A stretch of 22,974 nt of DNA from Candidatus Ruthturnera sp. Lineage in GTDB: Bacteria > Pseudomonadota > Gammaproteobacteria > PS1 > Pseudothioglobaceae. Shown here piece by piece: positions 7,197 through 14,172 of this stretch. Location of the stretch: contig JABGOT010000055.1 in assembly GCA_018648985.1 (NCBI GenBank), positions 3,707 through 26,680 of the forward strand, written 5' to 3'. The position numbers and the translations under genes were made by a program. Under the pieces are notes generated by a model. The model saw only the letters and a program-made list of their open reading frames with translations. It had not been told where the DNA came from and did not search any database. Numbering within the stretch: position 1 is the stretch's first letter; the number at the start of each line of letters is the position of its first letter.

Positions 7197-9219
7197 TTGT
7201 TTCTCCTTTGGTTGTTGTTAATTGTTTTTTAGCCAATAATGCTTCGTCGCATTTTGGACAATATTCATGTTCTCCTTCAAGGTAGCCATGTGTTGGGCAG
7301 ATTGAAAATGTTGGCGTGATGGTAATATACGGTAAGCGAAAATTCTCCAATGAACGCTTAACCATCTTCATGCAAGCTTCACCACTACTGATACGTTCAC
7401 CCATATATAAGTGCAATACCGTACCACCGGTATATTTAGTCTGTAATTCGTCTTGGCGCTCTAATGCCTCAAATGGGTCGGAAGTGTAGCCAACAGGCAG
7501 CTGTGAAGAATTGGTGTAGTAAGGTTTTTCTTCGTCTCCGGCGTGCAAGATATCAGAATAGCGCTTTAAGTCTTCTTTAGCAAAACGATAAGTGGTGCCT
7601 TCTGCTGGTGTGGCTTCTAGGTTAAACATGTGCCCCGTTTGCTCTTGAAATTCAATCATGCGCATACGAATATGATCTAAAAATTCCACTGCTATTGAAT
7701 AGCCTTTTTCAGAAGTAATGTCTTCTTTATCTGTTGTAAAGTTGCGAATCATTTCATTAATACCATTCACGCCAATGGTAGAAAAATGATTTCTGAGCGT
7801 GCCTAAGTAGCGTTTTGTATAGGGAAACAAGCCGTTATCCATCAACTTTTGCACGACCTTGCGCTTAACTTCGAGCGAGTCTTTGGCCATTAATAACAAC
7901 TTGTCCAATTGTTTGTATAGCGCTTCTTTGTCACCCTGATGTGTGTACCCCAATCGAGCACAGTTAACAGTCACCACGCCTAATGAGCCGGTTTGTTCTG
8001 CCGAGCCAAACAATCCATTACCGCGCTTTAATAGCTCATTAAGATCGAGTTGTAGGCGGCAACACATAGACCTCACCATATTTGGTTTTAGATCAGAATT
8101 TAAGAAGTTTTGAAAATAAGGCAGCCCGTACTTTGCAGTCATATCAAACAAGCGTTTGGCATTTTCACTTTCCCATGGAAAGTCAGGTGTCATGTTGTAA
8201 GTGGGGATTGGGAAGGTAAATACACGACCTTTAGCATCACCCTCTGTCATCACCTCGATATAAGCTTTGTTGATCATGTCCATTTCTACTTGCAATTCGC
8301 CATATGTAAATGGCATTTCCTTATCACCCATCATTGGCACTTGGTCTTGCAAGTCTTCGGGGCATACCCAGTCAAAGGTTAAATTAGTAAAGGGTGTTTG
8401 TGTGCCCCAACGAGACGGCACATTTAGATTGTAAATGAGCTCTTGCATTTGTTGTTTGACGGTTTCGTAACTTAAATTATCCAAACGAATATAAGGTGCT
8501 AAATAAGTATCAAAAGATGAAAATGCTTGTGCGCCTGCCCATTCATTTTGCAACGTGCCTAAGAAATTAACAATCTGCCCGACTGCGCTGGATAAGTGTT
8601 TGGGTGGCCCTGCTTCAATGCGACCATCAATACCATTCAAACCCTCTCTTAACAAAACTCGCAATGACCAACCAGCACAATAGCCTGAAAGCATGTCTAA
8701 ATCGTGAATGTGTAAATCACCTTGTCTGTGCGCATTGCCAATCTCTGGTGCGTACACATGGCTGAGCCAATAGTTGGCAATGACTTTGCCCGATACATTT
8801 AAGATGAGACCACCCAAAGAGTATCCTTGGTTAGCATTGGCATTTACGCGCCAATCTGCTCTATCGACGTATTCATTAATACTTGAGGCTACATCGACCA
8901 AGGTTTTTTTATCTTCACGTAGTGTTTTGTGTTTGGCACGATAGGCAATATAGGCTCTGGCTGTTTTAACAAAATTTGATGAAATCAACACTTGTTCAAC
9001 AATATCCTGAATACGCTCAATACTAGGCTCTCTTTCGGCTGAGTAATCTAATACTTTGAGTACTTGAGTGGTAATCAGGTCTGCTTCATTTTCATCAAAT
9101 TCTTCAGTAACTTGTCCGGCTCTCAGTATGGCCTGATGGATTTTTTCACTATCAAAAAAGGCAGTAGTGCCGTCTCTTTTTATAACGCTAAGCGGTGTAT
9201 TTGCGCTGGCTATATTCAT
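7165..9219 (-). CDS. nrdD: Anaerobic (class III) ribonucleoside-triphosphate reductase, large polypeptide
   Basis: Reduces ribonucleoside triphosphates to deoxyribonucleotides without oxygen. 684 residues. The N-terminus is an ATP-cone (VIKRDGTTAFFDSEKIHQAI), the allosteric activity domain. The catalytic barrel includes HIHDLDMLSGYCAGWS (first active-site Cys) and SMCCRLQLDL (thiyl Cys region). The C-terminus has the zinc-site pattern CPTHGY...CPKC and then ends in a charged tail with no glycyl-radical motif; that motif is encoded by the overlapping 52-aa gene. ATG at 9219 follows AGGGGAA. The leader carries NrdR boxes, an FNR box, and one arm of a 24-bp inverted repeat. Confidence 0.95.
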   Translation of the reverse strand: MNIASANTPLSVIKRDGTTAFFDSEKIHQAILRAGQVTEEFDENEADLITTQVLKVLDYSAEREPSIERIQDIVEQVLISSNFVKTARAYIAYRAKHKTLREDKKTLVDVASSINEYVDRADWRVNANANQGYSLGGLILNVSGKVIANYWLSHVYAPEIGNAHRQGDLHIHDLDMLSGYCAGWSLRVLLREGLNGIDGRIEAGPPKHLSSAVGQIVNFLGTLQNEWAGAQAFSSFDTYLAPYIRLDNLSYETVKQQMQELIYNLNVPSRWGTQTPFTNLTFDWVCPEDLQDQVPMMGDKEMPFTYGELQVEMDMINKAYIEVMTEGDAKGRVFTFPIPTYNMTPDFPWESENAKRLFDMTAKYGLPYFQNFLNSDLKPNMVRSMCCRLQLDLNELLKRGNGLFGSAEQTGSLGVVTVNCARLGYTHQGDKEALYKQLDKLLLMAKDSLEVKRKVVQKLMDNGLFPYTKRYLGTLRNHFSTIGVNGINEMIRNFTTDKEDITSEKGYSIAVEFLDHIRMRMIEFQEQTGHMFNLEATPAEGTTYRFAKEDLKRYSDILHAGDEEKPYYTNSSQLPVGYTSDPFEALERQDELQTKYTGGTVLHLYMGERISSGEACMKMVKRSLENFRLPYITITPTFSICPTHGYLEGEHEYCPKCDEALLAKKQLTTTKGETNEKAKNIVNQ
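7203..7207 (-). promoter_or_regulatory. Ribosome binding site for the glycyl-radical polypeptide, inside nrdD
   Basis: The minus strand reads AAAGGAGAAACAAATG: a strong Shine-Dalgarno core with a 6-nt spacer to the ATG at 7196. Its presence within the last codons of nrdD decides that the 52-aa ORF is a real separate start. Confidence 0.8.
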
Positions 9220-9232
9220 ATTATTCCCCTAT

Positions 9233-9256
9233 ATAATTATATTCATCAAAAGATAG
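9233..9256 (-). repeat. 24-bp inverted repeat, left arm (nrdD leader)
   Basis: On the minus strand this arm begins CTATCTTTTGATGAAT and ends ATAATTAT. It is identical over 24 bp to the plus strand at 9420-9443. It lies in the nrdD 5' leader, 14 nt from the ATG. The copy contains an ATG that opens a 5-codon frame (MNIII, stop at 9229). Confidence 0.85.
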
Positions 9257-9271
9257 TTACTTTTTAAGTAA

Positions 9272-9318
9272 ACACTATATCTAGTGTTTTTAAATTATAG
9301 AACAACTATATGTAGTGT
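9272..9318. promoter_or_regulatory. Tandem NrdR boxes of nrdD
   Basis: ACACTATATCTAGTGT (9272-9287) and CAACTATATGTAGTGT (9303-9318) match the NrdR consensus acaCwAtATaTwGtgt. Their starts are 31 bp apart, about three helical turns, the usual NrdR spacing. They flank the predicted nrdD -10, one box covering the start site, so NrdR-nucleotide binding should repress nrdD when dNTPs are plentiful. Confidence 0.88.
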
Positions 9319-9336
9319 TGTATTGACGCATATCAA
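9294..9336 (-). promoter_or_regulatory. FNR-dependent promoter of nrdD
   Basis: The FNR box TTGACGCATATCAA is at 9323-9336, with a perfect minus-strand TATAAT -10 at 9299-9294. The predicted start near 9287 is about 42 bp from the box centre (class II). The second NrdR box sits between FNR box and -10. Confidence 0.85.
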
Positions 9337-9370
9337 GTTTTTTATATTATTTTTAAATTTTAATTATTAC

Positions 9371-9412
9371 TTGATGTGCATCAATCAAAACAACCTAAAA
9401 GCACCATAAAAT
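9371..9412 (+). promoter_or_regulatory. FNR-dependent promoter of ubiT
   Basis: TTGATGTGCATCAA at 9371-9384 is an exact FNR consensus, and TAAAAT at 9407-9412 gives a start near 9419, about 41 bp from the box centre. The box overlaps the longest possible upstream extension of the ubiT reading frame, which rules out a start at 9376. Confidence 0.82.
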
Positions 9413-9419
9413 TAAGTAT

Positions 9420-9443
9420 CTATCTTTTGATGAATATAATTAT
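9420..9443 (+). repeat. 24-bp inverted repeat, right arm (ubiT leader)
   Basis: Exact inverted copy of 9233-9256. It begins at the predicted ubiT transcription start and ends 1 nt before the ATG at 9445, so it makes up almost the whole ubiT leader. The arms enclose 163 bp holding both FNR boxes and both NrdR boxes. Confidence 0.85.
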
Positions 9444-9444
9444 T

Positions 9445-9930
9445 ATGACAATTACCCATATATTGCAGCGTGGATTACCCCTACCATTTACTTTAATACC
9501 TAATGCATTTAGTAATCAAGTAATTGTCGCTGTATTTAATCAAATTTTTAAAGAGGCAATTAATGCCGGTGATCTTGATTTCTTAAAAAATAATTGTGTG
9601 TTAATTGAGGTGAGTGATATTGGTTTATCTTTTGCCTTGAGTTTAAAAAACAAAAGCCTGGTTGGAGGCAATGATCAGCAAATCTATGACTTATGTATAT
9701 CTGCAAAATTGTGCCATTTTTTATCGATGGTAGCTAGAAAAAAAGACCCAGATACGTTGTTTTTTCAGCGAAAAATTAAAATGCAAGGCTCAACTGAGTT
9801 GGGGCTCTATGTTAAAAATTTTCTTGATGGTTTTGATGTTGAATCTCATTGGTTTAGTTGTAAAACCGATCAAGCCTTACAAAAAAGCTACCCAATACTT
9901 GAAAAATTATTTTGCAAAAATAGCAAGTAG
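9445..9930 (+). CDS. ubiT: SCP2-domain protein UbiT, O2-independent ubiquinone biosynthesis
   Basis: Accessory lipid-binding protein required with UbiU and UbiV for ubiquinone synthesis without oxygen. It is thought to bind hydrophobic pathway intermediates through its sterol-carrier (SCP2) domain. The N-terminal RGLPLPFTLIPNAF and the middle VLIEVSDIGLSFALSLKNK are typical, and KIKMQGSTELGLYVKNFLDG is the C-terminal SCP2 signature. The start is taken as ATG 9445 (161 aa). An in-frame ATG at 9430 would add MNIII; the frame also extends to 9376 but there overlaps the FNR box. Neither ATG has a clear ribosome site. It is followed 8 nt later by the 87-aa gene, probably in one operon; ubiUV lie 1.3 kb away on the other strand. 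Confidence 0.87.
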   Translation: MTITHILQRGLPLPFTLIPNAFSNQVIVAVFNQIFKEAINAGDLDFLKNNCVLIEVSDIGLSFALSLKNKSLVGGNDQQIYDLCISAKLCHFLSMVARKKDPDTLFFQRKIKMQGSTELGLYVKNFLDGFDVESHWFSCKTDQALQKSYPILEKLFCKNSK

Positions 9931-9938
9931 ACCAGCCC

Positions 9939-10202
9939 ATGAAGCCCGATACCACCACTGCAATGTATGAGCTTATTGCACAAATAAAAGACACACTACC
10001 TTTTGACGATGTTGGTGCTGATTTTTGTTCAGACACTTGTTCTGGTTGTTCTTTAAAGCTTATTGATTTTATAGCTTTGGAGGTTGATGAATGGGAATAC
10101 AGGCTTAAACAACACAAGGTGCCAAATTTTAATGATATTAATAAGTTGGCCAATATGGCAAAGAAAATTCACACAGTATTGATTAAAAATAATTTAATTT
10201 GA
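9939..10202 (+). CDS. Uncharacterised 87-aa protein with CX3CX2C motif
   Basis: I cannot name this family with confidence. The 87-residue soluble product has DFCSDTCSGCSLKLIDFIAL near residues 29-48 (CX3CX2C), then an acidic-aromatic helix (EVDEWEYRL) and a C-terminal helix (DINKLANMAKKIHTVLIKN). The three clustered cysteines could hold a metal or Fe-S centre with a partner ligand. It starts 8 nt after ubiT, so it should be cotranscribed from the FNR promoter. A helper role in anaerobic quinone synthesis is inferred from position alone. The gene ends 65 nt before the dioxygenase gene. Confidence 0.75.
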   Translation: MKPDTTTAMYELIAQIKDTLPFDDVGADFCSDTCSGCSLKLIDFIALEVDEWEYRLKQHKVPNFNDINKLANMAKKIHTVLIKNNLI

Positions 10203-10267
10203 TATGGGTCAATGAAGCTAAAAAACAAGCAAGCTAAACTTGGGTCTTTTTATCTTAAATTAATATA

Positions 10268-11188
10268 ATGCAAAATACACAATACCAATCAAACAACATA
10301 GCGTCTCCTTTTTTACTTGGCAATGAAGATGCCTACAAATATTGGAGAGATAATAAATTATCCACCCATCCACAAAGTATTGAAGACTTGTTAGTTGAGA
10401 TTAAAGATCCAAGAAGCCTGAGTAAAAATGAATACAAGGCTTTATTAGATTTAACTCAAAGAGCCAATATGGCGATTTATATCGGCAATACGGGCACTGA
10501 TCCATCGCCTGAAATACCCATGGCAATCGCTAATAAGTTTGGCTTGGGGCAAATTAACAAAAATTGGTTGGCCGATGATAATGGCCTAACTTCCCTGACT
10601 GTAGTTAACAGTGGCGTTAGAAAAAACTATATTCCTTATACCAATCGAGTGATTAATTGGCACACAGATGGTTACTACAACGCACCAGATAAACAAATTC
10701 ATGCGCTTAATTTACACGTTGTGCAAAAAGCTGCTGAAGGTGGTGAAAACCAATTAATGGATCATGAAATTGCCTATATTATGCTTCGTGAAAAAAATCC
10801 TGACTATATCAAGGCATTGATGAATGATGATGTTATGCTGATTCCTGCAGGTACTAAAGCGGGCGGCGGTGTTAGGCCTGATCGATCAGGCCCAGTATTT
10901 AGTATTACCGACCAAGGCAATTTACATATGCGCTATACTGCCAGAAAACGTAATATTGAGTGGTCTCAAGATCCTCTCGTTCAAGAGGCTATTGCGTATT
11001 TAGAAAAGGCATTAAACAATAAGGACAACCCTTATGTGTTTAAGGGTTTGTTAGAGCCAGGCATGGGTTTGATTAGTAATAATGTGCTTCATGATAGAGC
11101 GGCATTTACAGATAGTGCACAAAATAAACGCCATTATTATCGAGCGCGTTATTTTGATCGCCTTGCTAATACTGATGTGCAAGTCTAA
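10268..11188 (+). CDS. TauD/TfdA-family Fe(II)/2-oxoglutarate dioxygenase
   Basis: 306-residue non-heme iron oxygenase. The facial triad is visible as His132-x-Asp134 in NWHTDGYYN and distal His275 in NNVLHDRAAF, with an Arg in HYYRARYF placed to bind 2-oxoglutarate. Such enzymes hydroxylate or cleave small substrates (taurine, amino acids, others) using O2; the substrate here is unknown, so no symbol is given. The gene lies between the ubiT pair and ubiV (convergent) inside an otherwise anaerobic cluster. No FNR box precedes it. The 65-nt gap has only a weak CAAG/CTTG stem followed by TTTTT at about 10233-10252, so readthrough from the ubiT operon is possible. Confidence 0.85.
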   Translation: MQNTQYQSNNIASPFLLGNEDAYKYWRDNKLSTHPQSIEDLLVEIKDPRSLSKNEYKALLDLTQRANMAIYIGNTGTDPSPEIPMAIANKFGLGQINKNWLADDNGLTSLTVVNSGVRKNYIPYTNRVINWHTDGYYNAPDKQIHALNLHVVQKAAEGGENQLMDHEIAYIMLREKNPDYIKALMNDDVMLIPAGTKAGGGVRPDRSGPVFSITDQGNLHMRYTARKRNIEWSQDPLVQEAIAYLEKALNNKDNPYVFKGLLEPGMGLISNNVLHDRAAFTDSAQNKRHYYRARYFDRLANTDVQV

Positions 11189-11194
11189 ATTTGA

Positions 11195-11221
11195 ATCGAC
11201 ATAGGCCTTGCCTATGTCGAT
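11195..11221. terminator. 12-bp perfect hairpin between convergent genes
   Basis: ATCGACATAGGC - ctt - GCCTATGTCGAT is a perfect 12-bp stem with a 3-nt loop, 6 nt after the dioxygenase stop and 2 nt past the ubiV stop. Neither strand has a run of T after it, so it may protect or process both 3' ends rather than act as a classical terminator. Confidence 0.6.
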
Positions 11222-11223
11222 AA

Positions 11224-12120
11224 TTAGATGAGCTCAATTCTATGCATGCCAGCTTGTTCAAACCAATAGCCGTCGCACTGTCTCTTGCTAATAAGCGAGT
11301 CTATTTCAGATTTGGCTTGTGTTAAGGGCAGTGTATTATCAATAACGCCTTTAAAGATATTAATGACTTCTTCCATATTGCAACTCTCAGGGCTTAGTCG
11401 TATGACACTTACCCCCATGTTTTTAATTTGATCTAGATTATTGATTAAATTAAAAGTATCGCTAGAAAGGGTTTGAATGCCGTTCATGATTAAAAAAGAT
11501 TTATCTTCCTTAGTGGATAACAACAGTCCATCATCATGCTCGATACATTTGTATTGACAATCGTCTTTATCTAAATTGTAAGCTCTAGCAGTAAAACATC
11601 TAGCAGAAAAGGCCAGTGGTAACTTTCCAAATACAAAAACCTCGGTTTCTAAATTAGGGTTTATGCCTTGCATGATATCTGCCAATGTGTCGTGAGACAA
11701 CTCTACCGGAAAACACCAACGTTTCAATCCTTGTCGAGCAAGTACATTTAGGCTTTGTGCGTTGTACATATTGACACTTGGACCAACAGTAAATGGTTTT
11801 TGTTGCTTTGATAATAGCCCAATAGCGGAAAAATCATTGGCCTCTATTAAGTATTCGTTGGTCTGGGTGATTCTATTGAGGCGTTTGAGTTCTGAACCAG
11901 CCTCTATTAAGGTCAAAGTTGACAGCACAACCTCTTTGCCTGCCCTTGTTAATTGATCTGTAATTGTAAGCCAATCTTCAAGTTTTAACTCATGACGCTT
12001 GGAACAAATAACTTCGCCCAAATAAACAATATCAACTTTAGAGTTTGCTATTTGATTATAAAACTCAATGATTTTTTGTTTGGGCCAATAATAATAAATA
12101 GGCCCTAGTGAAATTTTCAT
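11224..12120 (-). CDS. ubiV: Peptidase U32-family UbiV, O2-independent ubiquinone hydroxylation
   Basis: Partner of UbiU; the UbiUV heterodimer carries [4Fe-4S] clusters and hydroxylates ubiquinone precursors anaerobically using prephenate as oxygen donor. 298 residues from ATG 12120. The cluster cysteines are Cys39 (YLGEVICSKRH), Cys175, Cys188 and Cys192 (ARCFTARAYNLDKDDCQYKC), matching the E. coli pattern with a small offset; this start puts the first ligand at residue 39 as in E. coli. A TTG two codons upstream is possible but unneeded. The ATG overlaps the ubiU stop as ATGA, indicating translational coupling. U32 members that act as proteases or RNA hydroxylases lack this cysteine set. 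Confidence 0.94.
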   Translation of the reverse strand: MKISLGPIYYYWPKQKIIEFYNQIANSKVDIVYLGEVICSKRHELKLEDWLTITDQLTRAGKEVVLSTLTLIEAGSELKRLNRITQTNEYLIEANDFSAIGLLSKQQKPFTVGPSVNMYNAQSLNVLARQGLKRWCFPVELSHDTLADIMQGINPNLETEVFVFGKLPLAFSARCFTARAYNLDKDDCQYKCIEHDDGLLLSTKEDKSFLIMNGIQTLSSDTFNLINNLDQIKNMGVSVIRLSPESCNMEEVINIFKGVIDNTLPLTQAKSEIDSLISKRQCDGYWFEQAGMHRIELI

Positions 12121-13106
12121 TGCCAACTCCTATGATAGGCGCCAAGGGTTGTTTGAAAACCTTCAGAAACTTCAGATAAGGCCAGGTTCCACTCGTTCTT
12201 AGTTTGGTATTCGCCTTTGTCTAATTGTTTTAATGCCTCAGACCATGTTTTAGCAACGGTTTTAATATAAGCGGGTGATCTTTGCCTTCCTTCTATTTTA
12301 ATTGCCTTAACGCCAATTTCTTTTAGTTCAGGCAAAATATCTAAGGTGTTGAGACTGGTTGGCTCCTCAAGTGCGTAATAAGTATTGCCCATTGCCTCAA
12401 ACCTGCCTTTACATAAAGTTGGATAACCAGCGACTTCATACTTGTCGTAAGAATCGATCAACACGCCTCCTAGACGTGTTTCTAGTTGGATATCATTTTC
12501 TACATATTCAACATGGGAAGCAGGGGAGCAGGCACCATAGGTGTTGGGCGATCGCCCCGTAGCATAAGACGACAAAATACATCGGCCTTCGACCATCACA
12601 CACAAAGAGCCAAATCCAAATACTTCTATCTCAACAGGCGAGTGTTCAATTACTTTTTTTACCTGAGCAATTGACAACACTCTTGGCAATACTGCTCGTT
12701 TAATATTAAAATTTTGATAATAAAAGTCAAGTGCCTCATAGCTAGTGGCTGATCCTTGTACAGACAAATGTAGATTTAAATTAGGGTGTTTGTTGTGTGC
12801 GTATTCCATCAGGCCGATATCTGCCAAGATGATGGCATCTACGCCTATTTTTGCCGCTCTATCTACTGCATCTATCCAGCGTTGCCAGCCTGAGGGTTGA
12901 GGGTAAGTATTAATAGCGACATAGATTTTTTTACCCCTAGTATGTGCATATTCGACACCTTGTTTTGCCCGGTCCTCATTAAAATTCAAACCTGCAAAAT
13001 GCCGTGCATTAGTATCATCACCAAATCCGATATATACTGTATCAGCGCCATTATCAATTGCTATTTTTAATGCTGGTAAATTACCAGCAGGGCATACTAA
13101 TTCCAC
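12117..13106 (-). CDS. ubiU: Peptidase U32-family UbiU, O2-independent ubiquinone hydroxylation
   Basis: 329 residues, near-identical in layout to E. coli UbiU: MELVCPAGNLPALK at the start, DDTNARHFAGLNF near residue 30, and four cluster ligands Cys169, Cys176, Cys193 and Cys232 (FGSLCVMVEGRC, YGACSPASH, YPTLCKGRF) at the positions I recall for E. coli. It works as a heterodimer with UbiV. The start is GTG at 13106, fixed by homology; it overlaps the 3' end of yhcC by 10 nt. Likely cotranscribed from the FNR promoter upstream of yhcC. Confidence 0.94.
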   Translation of the reverse strand: MELVCPAGNLPALKIAIDNGADTVYIGFGDDTNARHFAGLNFNEDRAKQGVEYAHTRGKKIYVAINTYPQPSGWQRWIDAVDRAAKIGVDAIILADIGLMEYAHNKHPNLNLHLSVQGSATSYEALDFYYQNFNIKRAVLPRVLSIAQVKKVIEHSPVEIEVFGFGSLCVMVEGRCILSSYATGRSPNTYGACSPASHVEYVENDIQLETRLGGVLIDSYDKYEVAGYPTLCKGRFEAMGNTYYALEEPTSLNTLDILPELKEIGVKAIKIEGRQRSPAYIKTVAKTWSEALKQLDKGEYQTKNEWNLALSEVSEGFQTTLGAYHRSWQ

Positions 13107-14008
13107 GTTATTCTCTCTCTATTTTGTTGCTTTAGCTCCTTTTCAATGGCGTTTAATACTGCCCATTTTTTATTACACCAAGCAGGGGCTAATAATTGCT
13201 GTGTATTGGCAGTACCTGTTAGGCGGTGATAAATCATATCTCTGGGCGCTATGGCAATTAAGTCCGCTACTACCTTGACATAATAATCCATCTTCATGGG
13301 CTGGTATTCGCCTCGACGCCACTCATTGGCAAGCTGAGTGCCTTTCACTACATGCAATGGATGGAATTTTAACCCGTCTACACCCAAATCTAATACTCGC
13401 TTTAATGTTGCTTTAAAGTGCATCTCATTCTCGCCAGGCAAGCCGATAATTAAATGAGTACAAATTCTCAAGCCTTTGGCTCTGGCGGCTAATAATGTTT
13501 GTTGATATTCTTTAAATCCATGACCCCGATTAACACGTTTTAGCGTCTCATCAAAAGAAGACTGCAAGCCAAGTTCCAGCCAAACGTCAAACCCTTGATT
13601 TTGATACTCAACCAACAAATCAATCACTGCCTCGGGTACACAATCAGGACGCGTACCAATAGAAAGGCCAATCACATCTTCCTGTGCAAGCGCTATATCA
13701 TACATCTTGGTAAGTGTTGCTACATCAGCATAGGTATTGGTATAAGCCTGAAAATAAGCAATGTATTTTTTGGCGCCAGTGCGTTTAATAATTACCTCTC
13801 TGCCATTTTGGAGCTGCTGGAGAATAGGTATTATCGATCTAGCATTTGGACTAAAGGTTGCATTATTACAAAACGTGCAGCCACCAATACCTTTTGAGCC
13901 GTCACGATTTGGACAACTGAGTCCGGCATTTATTGCTACTTTGTGTACACGTTCTCCATGTTTCTTGAGCAGTGACTGACCCAAGGTGTTTACATACTCT
14001 GAAAGCAA
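13097..14008 (-). CDS. yhcC: Radical SAM protein of the YhcC (TIGR01212) family
   Basis: Radical SAM protein of unknown reaction. The cluster motif is CPNRDGSKGIGGCTFC, with the family's characteristic long first spacing. GTRPDCVPEAVIDLL, VWLELGLQSSFDETLKRVNRGH and HLIIGLPGENE are conserved in E. coli YhcC. The frame opens at TTG 14080 but that codon overlaps an FNR box, and the -10 lies inside the extension. The next candidate, TTG at 14008 (303 aa, E. coli 309), matches the family N-terminus and follows the predicted start site by about 24 nt. The ribosome site is poor. It leads the ubiUV operon. Confidence 0.82.
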   Translation of the reverse strand: MLSEYVNTLGQSLLKKHGERVHKVAINAGLSCPNRDGSKGIGGCTFCNNATFSPNARSIIPILQQLQNGREVIIKRTGAKKYIAYFQAYTNTYADVATLTKMYDIALAQEDVIGLSIGTRPDCVPEAVIDLLVEYQNQGFDVWLELGLQSSFDETLKRVNRGHGFKEYQQTLLAARAKGLRICTHLIIGLPGENEMHFKATLKRVLDLGVDGLKFHPLHVVKGTQLANEWRRGEYQPMKMDYYVKVVADLIAIAPRDMIYHRLTGTANTQQLLAPAWCNKKWAVLNAIEKELKQQNRERITWN

Positions 14009-14038
14009 ATGATTAATACCAAATTTTATAATGGCATT

Positions 14039-14080
14039 ATTGTAATGTTGAACACACAATAGTGATTTGACCTGAATCAA
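14039..14080 (-). promoter_or_regulatory. FNR-dependent promoter of yhcC-ubiU-ubiV
   Basis: The FNR box TTGACCTGAATCAA is at 14067-14080, with minus-strand TACAAT at 14044-14039. The predicted start at 14032 is 41.5 bp from the box centre, exact class II geometry, with the same -10 hexamer as the 67-aa membrane protein promoter. A further 9-bp inverted repeat (14077-14085 with 14091-14099) adjoins it. Confidence 0.85.
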
Positions 14081-14172
14081 TTAAAAATAATTTAATTGAC
14101 CGGTGTGGTGAGTGCCAATTTGGCGTTGTTAAAAAATTATAAATTATTCAAAGCTTTTACAAGCCAACTAAC

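Noticed and set aside
9376..9444. Upstream extension of ubiT starting near 9376
   Set aside because: It overlaps the FNR box and predicted -10, and adds a sequence unlike the UbiT N-terminus.
9854..10153. 99-aa minus-strand frame across the ubiT / 87-aa gene junction
   Set aside because: Antisense to two genes with better signals; low-complexity Ser-rich product.
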